From: a virus
Virus record (IMG/VR): IMGVR_UViG_3300001523_000016
Span: 1-22,787 of that record
Length of the DNA stretch: 22,787 nt
Direction: 5' to 3' (one strand)
Shown here: piece by piece, positions 1-5,634 of the stretch
Layout: the number at the start of each line of letters is the position of its first letter
How positions within the stretch are numbered: the stretch's first letter is position 1
Made by a program: the position numbers and the translations under genes
Notes under the pieces: model-generated
The model's input: the letters and a program-made list of their open reading frames with translations, nothing else
What the model was told of the DNA's origin: nothing
Databases searched by the model: none

Positions 1-48
1 ACGCTTCAACTGTCGAATTTCCTTTATTTTCAGCAAGAATTGGATGTA

Positions 49-76
49 TTTAAATAACTTGACGCGACTATTTAAA
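49..76 (+). promoter_or_regulatory. Inverted repeat around -35, possible operator
   Basis: TTTAAATA (49-56) and its reverse complement TATTTAAA (69-76) are separated by 12 bases and flank the -35 hexamer. The same arms with the same spacing occur at 17720-17747. The right arm is degenerate in the 4249 promoter. It could be an operator for a dimeric regulator or only an AT-rich upstream element. Confidence 0.4.
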
Positions 77-87
77 ACCCATACTAT
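59..87 (+). promoter_or_regulatory. Promoter, cassette copy 1
   Basis: The -35 box is TTGACG (59-64), followed by a 17-base spacer and the -10 box TACTAT (82-87). The conserved TTATCAG lies just downstream, where transcription should begin. The same architecture with exactly 17 bases of spacing occurs at 4249 and 17730, so chance is unlikely. It should drive the operon starting at 126. Confidence 0.8.
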
Positions 88-125
88 TTAATTATCAGAG
101 CAAGAAAAAAACTAAGGAGTACCAA

Positions 126-353
126 ATGAATACAGAAACGAAAAATTCACACCAAACCCGCACCAATGAACTAGTAGATGCAATCGTTACAGAATTAAAC
201 CTAGAAAGTGACTTGCACATAGAGGCATGTCTACGCAAAGTGATAGAAGCAAAAAATACCCATGACAGCCTGCGCTCACTTGAGTACCTATTGCAAACAA
301 TTTTGCGCGGACAAGGCAGAGACTTCTATTACAGCACACGGGCAGGTTCATAA
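126..353 (+). CDS. Hypothetical protein, first gene of cassette 1
   Basis: 75 residues, family not recognised. The start is supported by AAGGAG at 114-119, six bases upstream, inside the repeated leader. The protein looks mostly helical and hydrophilic, with no signal peptide or membrane segment. Its stop overlaps the next ATG by one base (TAATG), so the two are probably translationally coupled. As the promoter-proximal gene of a strong-looking unit, it is likely well expressed early; a host-takeover role would be only a guess. Confidence 0.75.
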   Translation: MNTETKNSHQTRTNELVDAIVTELNLESDLHIEACLRKVIEAKNTHDSLRSLEYLLQTILRGQGRDFYYSTRAGS

Positions 354-649
354 TGGCAAGCAACATTATTAAAGACCTAGAGATCGACTTAGGCAGTTTG
401 AATGATCAAATTATTGAAGCGATAAATGACACTCTTGAAAATTTAGACTTGCAGGGTTTAGGCGATGACGGCAACACAGAATTTTCTGTCGAGAACGTCG
501 AGGTGCGATTAGTGGATGGTAAGTTTTTGGCAAACATTTATCTGCACCGTGAGTCTGGCAAGTTTATGAGCAACGGAGATTTAGAGGAAGCAGTCCTCTA
601 TCAGGTTAACCGAGAGAAAATTGCAGTCACAGTAGAAATAGGTGCATGA
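353..649 (+). CDS. Hypothetical protein, acidic N-terminus
   Basis: 98 residues, family not recognised. It starts at the ATG in a TAATG overlap with the previous stop and ends in an ATGA overlap with the next gene. The N-terminal half is acidic and helical (Asp/Glu/Leu-rich around residues 6-40); the C-terminal half alternates hydrophobic and polar residues in strand-like fashion. There is no cysteine, signal peptide or membrane segment. Coupling on both sides supports it as a real member of the first operon. Confidence 0.75.
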   Translation: MASNIIKDLEIDLGSLNDQIIEAINDTLENLDLQGLGDDGNTEFSVENVEVRLVDGKFLANIYLHRESGKFMSNGDLEEAVLYQVNREKIAVTVEIGA

Positions 650-849
650 TGAAAACTTACAATCTTACAGCATTAGGCAGGAACGAAATCAAGGGGCTAA
701 AACTTACGCAAGAACAGGTCGAAGCAATGATAGGCAATCAGGCGGTCGAAAGACTAGAGGAAGTAATGGCAAGCGGAAAAGTAAAAGTTTTAAAGGGTTT
801 AGATTCTTTGGAAAAAGACTCACTTCACAAATTCGTTGTCAAAATTTAA
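646..849 (+). CDS. Hypothetical small protein
   Basis: 67 residues starting at 646; the second ATG at 649 is equally possible. The start overlaps the preceding TGA as ATGA, so it is probably read by re-initiation. Lys/Glu-rich and probably helical (residues 9-60), with no recognised domain. A longer reading in another frame at 642-866 is rich in Arg, Ser and Gly and is a shadow. Confidence 0.7.
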   Translation: MMKTYNLTALGRNEIKGLKLTQEQVEAMIGNQAVERLEEVMASGKVKVLKGLDSLEKDSLHKFVVKI

Positions 850-869
850 TCAACCAAAAAGGATAAAAA

Positions 870-998
870 ATGTTTTTAGAATCATGGCATGGCGCAAAGT
901 GGACGGCTCGGGGGTTGAAATTTAAACACACGGTCGAGGGTGCGCTATTTCTCGTTGCAGCATTTGGGGTTATGGCATCTTCAGGATGGGGGCAGTGA
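870..998 (+). CDS. Small putative membrane protein
   Basis: 42 residues. An AAAGGA-like site lies about seven bases before the ATG. Residues 21-40 form one hydrophobic stretch (VEGALFLVAAFGVMASSGW), compatible with a single transmembrane helix after a basic N-terminus. The TGA overlaps the GTG of the next gene (GTGA), in keeping with the coupling style of this operon. Function unknown. A hydrophobic miniprotein might act on the host envelope, but nothing here proves it. Confidence 0.6.
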   Translation: MFLESWHGAKWTARGLKFKHTVEGALFLVAAFGVMASSGWGQ

Positions 999-1105
999 AG
1001 AAGGCACAATGCTTTCGCTGCGGAAAGTTTTATTACATAACCGAGTGGGGGAATAAAGGATCGCAAAACGTGTGCGCTTGGTGCTTGAGGGAATTATCCC
1101 GCTAG
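995..1105 (+). CDS. Small zinc-ribbon protein
   Basis: 36 residues from a GTG that overlaps the previous stop as GTGA. It has two CxxC knuckles, CFRC near the N-terminus and CAWC about 24 residues later, the layout of a minimal zinc ribbon. No catalytic domain is present. Many phage proteins of this size are uncharacterised; an adaptor or nucleic-acid-binding role is only a guess. Its stop codon also forms the first bases of the possible -10 box at 1103. Confidence 0.6.
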   Translation: MKKAQCFRCGKFYYITEWGNKGSQNVCAWCLRELSR

Positions 1106-1108
1106 ACT
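1103..1108 (+). promoter_or_regulatory. Candidate leaderless -10 (TAGACT)
   Basis: TAGACT fits TANNNT and lies exactly six bases before the ATG at 1115, a gene without a ribosome-binding site. The same six-base gap is seen at 7064 and 18476. In actinobacteria such boxes usually give mRNAs starting at the A of ATG. No good -35 is visible, so this is the weakest of the three. Confidence 0.35.
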
Positions 1109-1114
1109 AAATCT

Positions 1115-1339
1115 ATGTCAGACCTACCGACTCAAATTAGCAAGTTGATAAATGACGCGGGGGCAACCTTTGAACAAAACGCTATTTGCTCTTCATGGCT
1201 GCTCATTACTGAGTGGGTAGATGGAGAGGGGCGGGTATGGCTTGAAGAACATAGGACGAGCGAGATGCCCGCGTGGAAAAGGTTAGGCATACTTTATTAC
1301 GTCTTAGATACAAATACTGATTATGAAGAGGAACAATAA
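1115..1339 (+). CDS. Hypothetical protein
   Basis: 74 residues, family not recognised. The ATG at 1115 has no purine-rich site in front of it but has a TANNNT six bases upstream, so leaderless translation is plausible. The C-terminus is acidic (NTDYEEEQ), and the middle is rich in Trp and Leu. It sits two bases before the Gp88-like gene, and the two are probably co-transcribed. Confidence 0.65.
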   Translation: MSDLPTQISKLINDAGATFEQNAICSSWLLITEWVDGEGRVWLEEHRTSEMPAWKRLGILYYVLDTNTDYEEEQ

Positions 1340-1341
1340 AA

Positions 1342-2118
1342 ATGCCTAATCTGCTAAAGCAAAATTCAGAATTACGAGCCGATCGCATTTGGAATTGGAC
1401 TCTACCTGCATGGGTTACCAAGATGCCCGATGGGACTAACATTAATGTTTGCCCAAGTGCGGGGGCTTGCGCAAAAGTTTGTTATGCGAGAAATGGGACT
1501 TACAACTTTAAGGGGGTGAAGGCAGCGCACACAAGAAACCTCTCTATGGTTAGAGATGATTTAAACAAGTGGAGCGAATTAATGAAACAGGAATTAAGGC
1601 ATAAAAAATTTTCGCCTTCTGGGGTTGCTCGATTTGACGAGGAGCAACTAGCCGCGTTGGCACTAAACGCACGAGATGCAATTTGGGCAGAGGTGGGTGG
1701 CGCGGCTGTGAGAATTCATGACGCGGGAGATTTTTTTAGTGCAGAGTATTTACTGAAGTGGCTAGAAATCGCAGAAGAATTTCCTTTAATTGTTTTTTAT
1801 GCTTATACAAAAGAAGTTTTAAAGTTTCGGGAATTAGTGGAAAGAAAAGCACCCGCCAATTTCAAGTGGGTTTATTCAATGGGGGGAAAGCACGACTCGA
1901 TTATAAATCTAGACACGGAGAGGCATGCAGATGTGTTTCCAACCATGGAGATGCTTCTAGAACGGGGTTATACTCCACAAACAGAGAGCGATTTATACGC
2001 CGTACTGCTGCCTACTACACGGATCGGTGTACCAGCAAATAACATACCTGCATTTAAAAAAATCATGCAGGGCAAATCTTTTTCAGAAATCCAGAAAAAC
2101 AGGAAAACCCATGACTAG
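1342..2118 (+). CDS. Gp88-family phage protein
   Basis: 258 residues. It resembles the family named after mycobacteriophage 'gene product 88': an N-terminal NSELR...IWNWTLPAW segment, then a cysteine cluster CPSAGACAKVC (CX5CX3C, about residues 37-47) followed by YARNGTYN, and a later IHDAGDFFS motif (about 125-133). The cysteine triad recalls the iron-sulphur site of radical SAM enzymes, but no radical-SAM activity is established to my knowledge. A GAGG site precedes the start. It overlaps the downstream nuclease gene by eight bases and sits among replication and recombination genes. The family call rests on motif memory. Confidence 0.7.
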   Translation: MPNLLKQNSELRADRIWNWTLPAWVTKMPDGTNINVCPSAGACAKVCYARNGTYNFKGVKAAHTRNLSMVRDDLNKWSELMKQELRHKKFSPSGVARFDEEQLAALALNARDAIWAEVGGAAVRIHDAGDFFSAEYLLKWLEIAEEFPLIVFYAYTKEVLKFRELVERKAPANFKWVYSMGGKHDSIINLDTERHADVFPTMEMLLERGYTPQTESDLYAVLLPTTRIGVPANNIPAFKKIMQGKSFSEIQKNRKTHD

Positions 2119-2458
2119 CCAGCATCGCAAACACAGGGGCTATAAATCTCAATCCATACTTGCAGAGTATTTAAAAAAGCAGGGCTGGACGTTTGCAGAA
2201 TCAACGGGCGCGGGGAGATCTGGCAGCGATGTGACGGGAACGCCGTGCATTGATTGGGAAGTGAAAGCAAGGGCGGATTTCAACCCGTCGGCAGTAATGA
2301 AACAACTTAAAGACCGAGGAAAAGACGGCACGTTACCTGTCGCTGTTTTGCGGTTAAACGGTCAGGGCGAGGAGAGTATTACCGAGTGGTGCTTTATTGT
2401 GAGAGTAGAGGACGGGATACAACTGCTTAAGGGGGCTGGGTATGGGAGCAACGCCTAG
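2111..2458 (+). CDS. PD-(D/E)XK nuclease, Holliday-junction-resolvase-like
   Basis: 115 residues using the ATG at 2111. An in-frame ATG at 2027 would bury 92 bases inside the Gp88-like gene and adds residues that do not look conserved. The core is S-x-L-A-E-Y-L near the N-terminus, then GSDVTGTP with the putative metal-binding Asp, then WEVKAR giving the ExK signature, followed by ADFNPSAVMKQL. This matches the small archaeal Hjc/VRR-NUC-like nucleases that actinophages often carry as Holliday-junction resolvases. It would cut branched recombination or replication intermediates. Its position near SSB and HNH genes fits. Substrate specificity cannot be read from the sequence. Confidence 0.7.
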   Translation: MTSQHRKHRGYKSQSILAEYLKKQGWTFAESTGAGRSGSDVTGTPCIDWEVKARADFNPSAVMKQLKDRGKDGTLPVAVLRLNGQGEESITEWCFIVRVEDGIQLLKGAGYGSNA

Positions 2459-2942
2459 GCTTTTAACTAGCGAGTGCGCCGCTCATTACCCGAGGCTGTG
2501 GGGATTAATTGAATCCATGTCTAATAACCGCGCTGTCAGAAAGTACCCAATAATGCTAGACATGATTTCATTCAGCCAAGAATTCGAAAACTGGGTTATG
2601 TCGGCTACTGATCACATCGAATTAATTACAGAAAAGGCTGCCCCTGAACGTCGTCATAGTTGGAATCATTACGGGGCAGATCCGATAGTCGCGGAAAGAC
2701 TAGATTACTTTGCAGATGAAATCGGGTTGATGGTTTTAAAGCAAGAGAGTGTGGCGACGGTTATGCTGTACGACTTGGGGGATTGGCATCACGCCATTTT
2801 GCAACGAACTACGCCGAGTGAATTACCTAAATACATGGCATCAATTAAATGCCCAGAATGTCAAAAATTTGCAATCTTGAAGCACAAGTCTGACTATTTT
2901 TGTGTAAATAAAAATTGCCAGCACGCATGGGTTAAGGCTTGA
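2442..2942 (+). CDS. Hypothetical protein with C-terminal zinc ribbon
   Basis: 166 residues. The ATG at 2442 overlaps the previous gene by 17 bases and has a strong AAGGGGG site upstream. Residues 1-125 look helical with no recognised motif. The last 35 residues form a zinc-ribbon-like module: CPEC, then a Cys pair spaced as CVNKNC. The helical body with a zinc-ribbon tail resembles an uncharacterised actinophage family. It may bind nucleic acid or another replication protein, but no function can be assigned. Confidence 0.65.
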   Translation: MGATPRLLTSECAAHYPRLWGLIESMSNNRAVRKYPIMLDMISFSQEFENWVMSATDHIELITEKAAPERRHSWNHYGADPIVAERLDYFADEIGLMVLKQESVATVMLYDLGDWHHAILQRTTPSELPKYMASIKCPECQKFAILKHKSDYFCVNKNCQHAWVKA

Positions 2943-3280
2943 AGAAACTTAGAGAGAAACTTTTAGAAAGATGCAAGGGTTATTGTGAATTGTGCGGGGG
3001 GTCGCTGGGAGATAACTGGGCGTTACATCACCGCAAATTAAAGTCTAGGGGCGGGAAAGATGAAATCGCTAACATAGTTGCACTACATCACAAGTGCCAC
3101 AATCTTGGGACTGATTCGGTGCATTTAAATCCAGCAAGAGCAAAAGAGACTGGCTTTATGGTTTCTTCATGGGATGATCCCGTTTTAATTTGGATTTTAT
3201 ACTATGATGGGTTTAAAGTGTATTTAAAGAATGACGGAACAATCGAGAGGGCAAAAGAATGTCAGGAGAACCAGCGATAA
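2939..3280 (+). CDS. HNH endonuclease
   Basis: 113 residues from a TTG overlapping the previous stop as TTGA, so coupled translation is likely. The HNH fold is visible: a CELCG knuckle (about residues 16-20), WALHHRKLKSRGG with the first catalytic His (about 27-39), an Asn in EIANIVALHHKCHN, and the final His/Cys metal ligands. The family cuts DNA with one metal ion; phage members act in packaging, homing or recombination. It lies far from the terminase and next to SSB, so a recombination or host-DNA role is at least as likely as packaging. The tail beyond residue 65 is unassigned. Confidence 0.8.
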   Translation: MKKLREKLLERCKGYCELCGGSLGDNWALHHRKLKSRGGKDEIANIVALHHKCHNLGTDSVHLNPARAKETGFMVSSWDDPVLIWILYYDGFKVYLKNDGTIERAKECQENQR

Positions 3281-3630
3281 CTTTAACGGGTCGGATTGGT
3301 GGCGAGGTTAAATTAAATTTCAGCCAGTCAGGAAAAGCGGTAGCAGCGTTTAGTTTAGCAGTAACGCCGAGCGTTAAAGAAGATAATGAATGGGTAAAAA
3401 AAGCAACAATGTGGTTTAACGTTTCTTTATGGAAAGACGCGGAAGGATTCACGGATCGCGCTAAAAAAGGTGACTTAGTTTTAGTGAGTGGAAAATTTGA
3501 TACTTGGGAATACAAAACCAAAGAGGGCGAAAATAAACTTAGCCTTCAAGTAAACGCTGAAAGTGTTGGCTTCGTAATGACGAACGAGCACAAGCAAGAA
3601 AAAACTCAGGACAGTCAGGTGCCGTGGTGA
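3259..3630 (+). CDS. ssb: Single-stranded DNA-binding protein
   Basis: 123 residues with one OB-fold: a GRIGGEVKLNFSQSGKAVAAFSLAVTP strand pair near the N-terminus, MWFNVSLWKDAEGFTDRAKKGDLVLVSGKF in the middle, and YKTKEGENKLSLQVNAESV. This is the bacterial SSB pattern. The C-terminus ends DSQVPW, a weakened form of the acidic Asp-Asp-x-x-Pro-Phe tail that recruits replication proteins. It would coat ssDNA during phage replication. The ATG at 3259 overlaps the HNH gene by 22 bases, and the gene ends overlapping the next one. Confidence 0.9.
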   Translation: MSGEPAITLTGRIGGEVKLNFSQSGKAVAAFSLAVTPSVKEDNEWVKKATMWFNVSLWKDAEGFTDRAKKGDLVLVSGKFDTWEYKTKEGENKLSLQVNAESVGFVMTNEHKQEKTQDSQVPW

Positions 3631-3851
3631 GTGAATCAGTAAGAGCGGAACACATTAAAGAGATTGCCCGCTGTGGAAGTTTAGAGGCGTTAAAAATTGC
3701 AAAGGCAGTTAGTAATTTAATTGCAGAGGAGATAGAAGCACATGCAGAATTTTTGGAAATTGAAGGGGACATTTACGGAATGGGGGGCGGGCTTAGAAAA
3801 GCCGCTGCTATTTCCAGAAAGTACAAAACAGATGGAGAACAAAATGAATGA
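3624..3851 (+). CDS. Hypothetical helical protein
   Basis: 75 residues starting at GTG 3624, or one codon later at 3627, where it overlaps the SSB stop as GTGA. The protein is almost entirely predicted helix, rich in Ala/Glu/Ile, with a short Gly-rich turn (YGMGGGLRK). No domain recognised. A longer ORF from 3742 in another frame overlaps it but is probably only upstream extension of the next gene. Confidence 0.65.
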   Translation: MVSESVRAEHIKEIARCGSLEALKIAKAVSNLIAEEIEAHAEFLEIEGDIYGMGGGLRKAAAISRKYKTDGEQNE

Positions 3852-4113
3852 AATAGTTACCGAGCCTATTAAAGATGGCACTTATGTAGAAACAAGTTTC
3901 GGAAGAGAAGAATGGCATGACGTGGAAGACAAGGCAAAAAGAAAATACACAGACAAGGCATCCGCAAAAGCGAACAACCTTAACCCAGCAAGCGTAAGAG
4001 CATGGGCGATTGCAAATAATGTAGCAGTTGGTAAGCGCGGAAGATTTGACTCGCACTTAGTAAGACGCTACATTTATGAAACGCAACAAAAGAATTCTGC
4101 AACAGCAGAATAA
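3844..4113 (+). CDS. Lsr2-like DNA-binding protein
   Basis: 89 residues from the ATG at 3844, preceded by GGAG; a start at 3742 would overlap the previous gene by over 100 bases. The C-terminal part (about 50-80: NPASVRAWAIANN, then VGKRGRFDSHLVRRY) matches the DNA-binding domain of actinobacterial Lsr2, whose RGR motif inserts in the minor groove of AT-rich DNA. The usual N-terminal dimerisation sheet is not evident; the N-terminus is a polar Glu/Lys region instead. Phage Lsr2-like proteins may silence, or relieve host silencing of, AT-rich phage promoters. It is the last gene before a strong terminator. Confidence 0.7.
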   Translation: MNEIVTEPIKDGTYVETSFGREEWHDVEDKAKRKYTDKASAKANNLNPASVRAWAIANNVAVGKRGRFDSHLVRRYIYETQQKNSATAE

Positions 4114-4171
4114 ACACAACTGAATAAACAGATGACTTTGTGGGGAAGCGGGAAATCTGGCAAGAAAATTA

Positions 4172-4210
4172 GCGGGGTTAGTAGTTGAAAGACTATTAGC
4201 CTCGCTTTTT
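4172..4210 (+). terminator. Rho-independent terminator of operon 1
   Basis: GCGGGGTTAGTAG (4172-4184) pairs along all 13 bases, including G-T pairs, with CTATTAGCCTCGC (4193-4205) around an eight-base loop, followed by TTTTT (4206-4210) and CCTTTT. It ends the operon containing the Lsr2-like gene and abuts promoter copy 2. The 201-base gap 4114-4314 holds this terminator and the cassette below; I see no further gene in it. Confidence 0.9.
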
Positions 4211-4317
4211 CCTTTTGTTTATAGCAGGAAACGCCCTTATTTAAATACTTGACTCATTGTTTCAAATCAAATACTCTTTAATTATCAGAGTAAGAAAAAA
4301 ACAAGGAGAAAAAAATG
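4205..4317 (+). repeat. Terminator-tail/promoter/RBS cassette, copy 2
   Basis: Second copy of the repeated unit at 18-132 and 17686-17802. It starts with CTTTTTCCTTTT of the terminator tail, then TATAGCA, TTTAAATA, the promoter, TTATCAG, an A-run and AAGGAG (4303-4308), six bases before the ATG at 4315. After the RBS it diverges from the other copies (AAAAAAATGAAC instead of TACCAAATGAAT). Confidence 0.85.
4249..4277 (+). promoter_or_regulatory. Promoter, cassette copy 2
   Basis: -35 TTGACT (4249-4254), 17-base spacer, -10 TACTCT (4272-4277), then TTATCAG. TTTAAATA lies just upstream, but the right arm of the inverted repeat seen in the other copies is degenerate here (TGTTTCAA). It should drive the ArdC-N-like gene and followers. 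Confidence 0.8.
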
Positions 4318-4668
4318 AACAAGTCAAGCGAAGACCGCAAACTAAAGATAGCAAGTTTAAAGGAAGCAGCAATCTTAGTCAGCGAAAATGAAGTCGCTGC
4401 ATTTTTAGCCCGCACTGCAAAAAAATACTCACCATTAAATGTGCAAATGATTATAAGCCAAAATCCTGAAGCATCAGTAGTTGCAGGATACAACGCTTGG
4501 AAAGAAGCAGGACGAGTAGTTAGAAAAGGCGAGAAGGGCATCGCAATCTTCGCTCCAATTTCCAAGAAAAATAAAGAAACCGAAAAGAGCGACATCTACG
4601 GATTCCGCGCAGTTTATGTTTTCGACATTAAGCAGACTGATGAAGTCGCCACAGGGGTGGCGGCATAA
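4315..4668 (+). CDS. ArdC N-terminal-domain-like anti-restriction candidate
   Basis: 117 residues. The pattern YSPLNVQMIISQNP...VVAGYNAWKEAGRVVRKGEKGIAIFAP...VYVFDIKQT follows the N-terminal domain of the anti-restriction protein ArdC, which binds single-stranded DNA in plasmid-encoded homologues. The C-terminal metallopeptidase domain of full ArdC is missing: the protein ends ten residues after the DIKQT motif. As the first gene behind promoter copy 2, it is placed for early, strong expression, which would suit protection of incoming DNA. That role is inferred from family and position only. The stop overlaps the next ATG (TAATG). Confidence 0.7.
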   Translation: MNKSSEDRKLKIASLKEAAILVSENEVAAFLARTAKKYSPLNVQMIISQNPEASVVAGYNAWKEAGRVVRKGEKGIAIFAPISKKNKETEKSDIYGFRAVYVFDIKQTDEVATGVAA

Positions 4669-4859
4669 TGATTTACTACTCAACAAGCGAAGTAGTTTTA
4701 CCAACACTACCCAACGGTAGAAACACAAAATGTTTTTACTGCACGTCAAAAGGTTCACACTTTATGGAAACCTACGATGCACCACCAGTCGTTTACACAT
4801 GTGGCGAATGTTGCGGGGGCTGTCTATGGGATGAAGACTGCGATTACGCACCCGAATAA
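4668..4859 (+). CDS. Small cysteine-rich protein
   Basis: 63 residues, TAATG-coupled to the ArdC-N-like gene. It has CFYC (about residues 22-25) and a dense CGECCGGC cluster (about 45-52), plus one further Cys near the acidic end. The arrangement suggests a zinc-binding domain, possibly with two sites; the function is unknown. Being co-translated with an anti-restriction candidate suggests a related early role, without direct evidence. Confidence 0.65.
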   Translation: MIYYSTSEVVLPTLPNGRNTKCFYCTSKGSHFMETYDAPPVVYTCGECCGGCLWDEDCDYAPE

Positions 4860-4886
4860 ACCAACCAAAAAACTAAGGAGTATCTA

Positions 4887-5141
4887 ATGGGTGATTATGA
4901 CGAGAACGGTTACAACGGCTGGACAAATTACGAAACTTGGAACGTGGCACTGTGGCTTGATAACGATGAGAGGTCACAAAGGGCAGTAGTTCTGTTTATG
5001 GGTAAGCACGGCTCAAAGCCTAGCCCCTACAAAGTGTTCGCAAAAGAGCATCTAGTCGGTGCAACTGGCGACGGCGTGCTGTGGGATGACGCACTGCTCG
5101 ATCACAAAGAATTAGACGACATGATGAGGGAGCAAGGATGA
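4887..5141 (+). CDS. Conserved phage protein with WTNYETWNV motif
   Basis: 84 residues. The start has AAGGAG (4875-4880) six bases upstream in a leader resembling cassette copy 1 (AACTAAGGAGTA). The N-terminal NGWTNYETWNVALWLDND is a signature I associate with a widespread uncharacterised family in phages and plasmids. The rest is polar with an acidic C-terminus. Function unknown; cytoplasmic, no signal or membrane segment. The gene ends in an ATGA overlap with the next one. Confidence 0.75.
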   Translation: MGDYDENGYNGWTNYETWNVALWLDNDERSQRAVVLFMGKHGSKPSPYKVFAKEHLVGATGDGVLWDDALLDHKELDDMMREQG

Positions 5142-5437
5142 AAGAAAGAACAGAGGCACGAGAATCGGAATTTATTGCAGCAGTGATTGAGGTGGCAAAA
5201 GAAACTGAAATAAGCCCATCGCAAATAGAGATTAGACCCGCAGTTGTATTCATGTATCAGGGGGAAAGTTCTACCGCCGTTTACTACTATGGAGCAGTAG
5301 ACCAATTTAGGGTTAGTCAGTACTCGATTAGCGAAATTGAAACCTATTTTAATCCAGAATCGGGGGAGTTTGTGGACATAAAAAGTTTTGACAATCCGAC
5401 AGAGGCGATTCTGCATGCAATTGAGGTTGCGAGTTAG
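5138..5437 (+). CDS. Hypothetical protein
   Basis: 99 residues, ATGA-coupled to the previous gene. An acidic helical N-terminus (about 1-30) is followed by a strand-rich middle with AVYYYGAVDQF and a C-terminal helix. No recognised family and no cysteine. Its TAG overlaps the GTG of the next gene by one base. Confidence 0.65.
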   Translation: MKERTEARESEFIAAVIEVAKETEISPSQIEIRPAVVFMYQGESSTAVYYYGAVDQFRVSQYSISEIETYFNPESGEFVDIKSFDNPTEAILHAIEVAS

Positions 5438-5631
5438 TGGCATACGACATTATGGATAAGTACCCGCTAGAGCCGCAGGCGTGCCATGAGTGTGGGGCGG
5501 TCGCGGTGTTCATGGAGTACGGCAATCATTTAGGATACGCGCAAAATCAATTTTGGTGCTTGGAGTGTTTAACGGCAAAAAAATTCTTAGACGATCAGAA
5601 TTTGCTAGTATTGAGGAAGCAGGAGGGCTGA
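5437..5631 (+). CDS. Small zinc-ribbon protein
   Basis: 64 residues from a GTG overlapping the previous TAG (TAGTG). CHEC (about residues 16-19) and CLEC (about 41-44) form a typical two-knuckle zinc ribbon separated by aromatic strands. No further domain. It lies directly before the ParB-like gene and is probably co-translated with its neighbours. Function unknown. Confidence 0.65.
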   Translation: MAYDIMDKYPLEPQACHECGAVAVFMEYGNHLGYAQNQFWCLECLTAKKFLDDQNLLVLRKQEG

Positions 5632-5634
5632 CTC

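Larger units (their letters stand above)
18..132 (+). repeat. Terminator-tail/promoter/RBS cassette, copy 1
   Basis: This is the first of three copies of a mosaic unit; the others are at 4205-4317 and 17686-17802. In order it has a T-rich tail (TTTCCTTT), a TCAGCA or TAGCA-type element, an AT-rich TTTAAATA, a TTGAC -35 box, a TAC-type -10 box, TTATCAG, an A-run, and AAGGAG six bases before ATG. The hairpin that should precede the T-rich tail lies off the left edge of the window. Copies 1 and 3 stay identical through AGGAGTACCAAATGAATACA, across the start codon. Confidence 0.85.

Noticed and set aside
642-866. 74-residue ORF overlapping the gene at 646
   Set aside because: Arg/Ser/Gly-rich shadow frame; the 646 frame has ATGA coupling and normal composition.
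1758-2042. 94-residue ORF inside the Gp88-like gene
   Set aside because: Basic low-quality translation, fully contained in a recognised gene in another frame.
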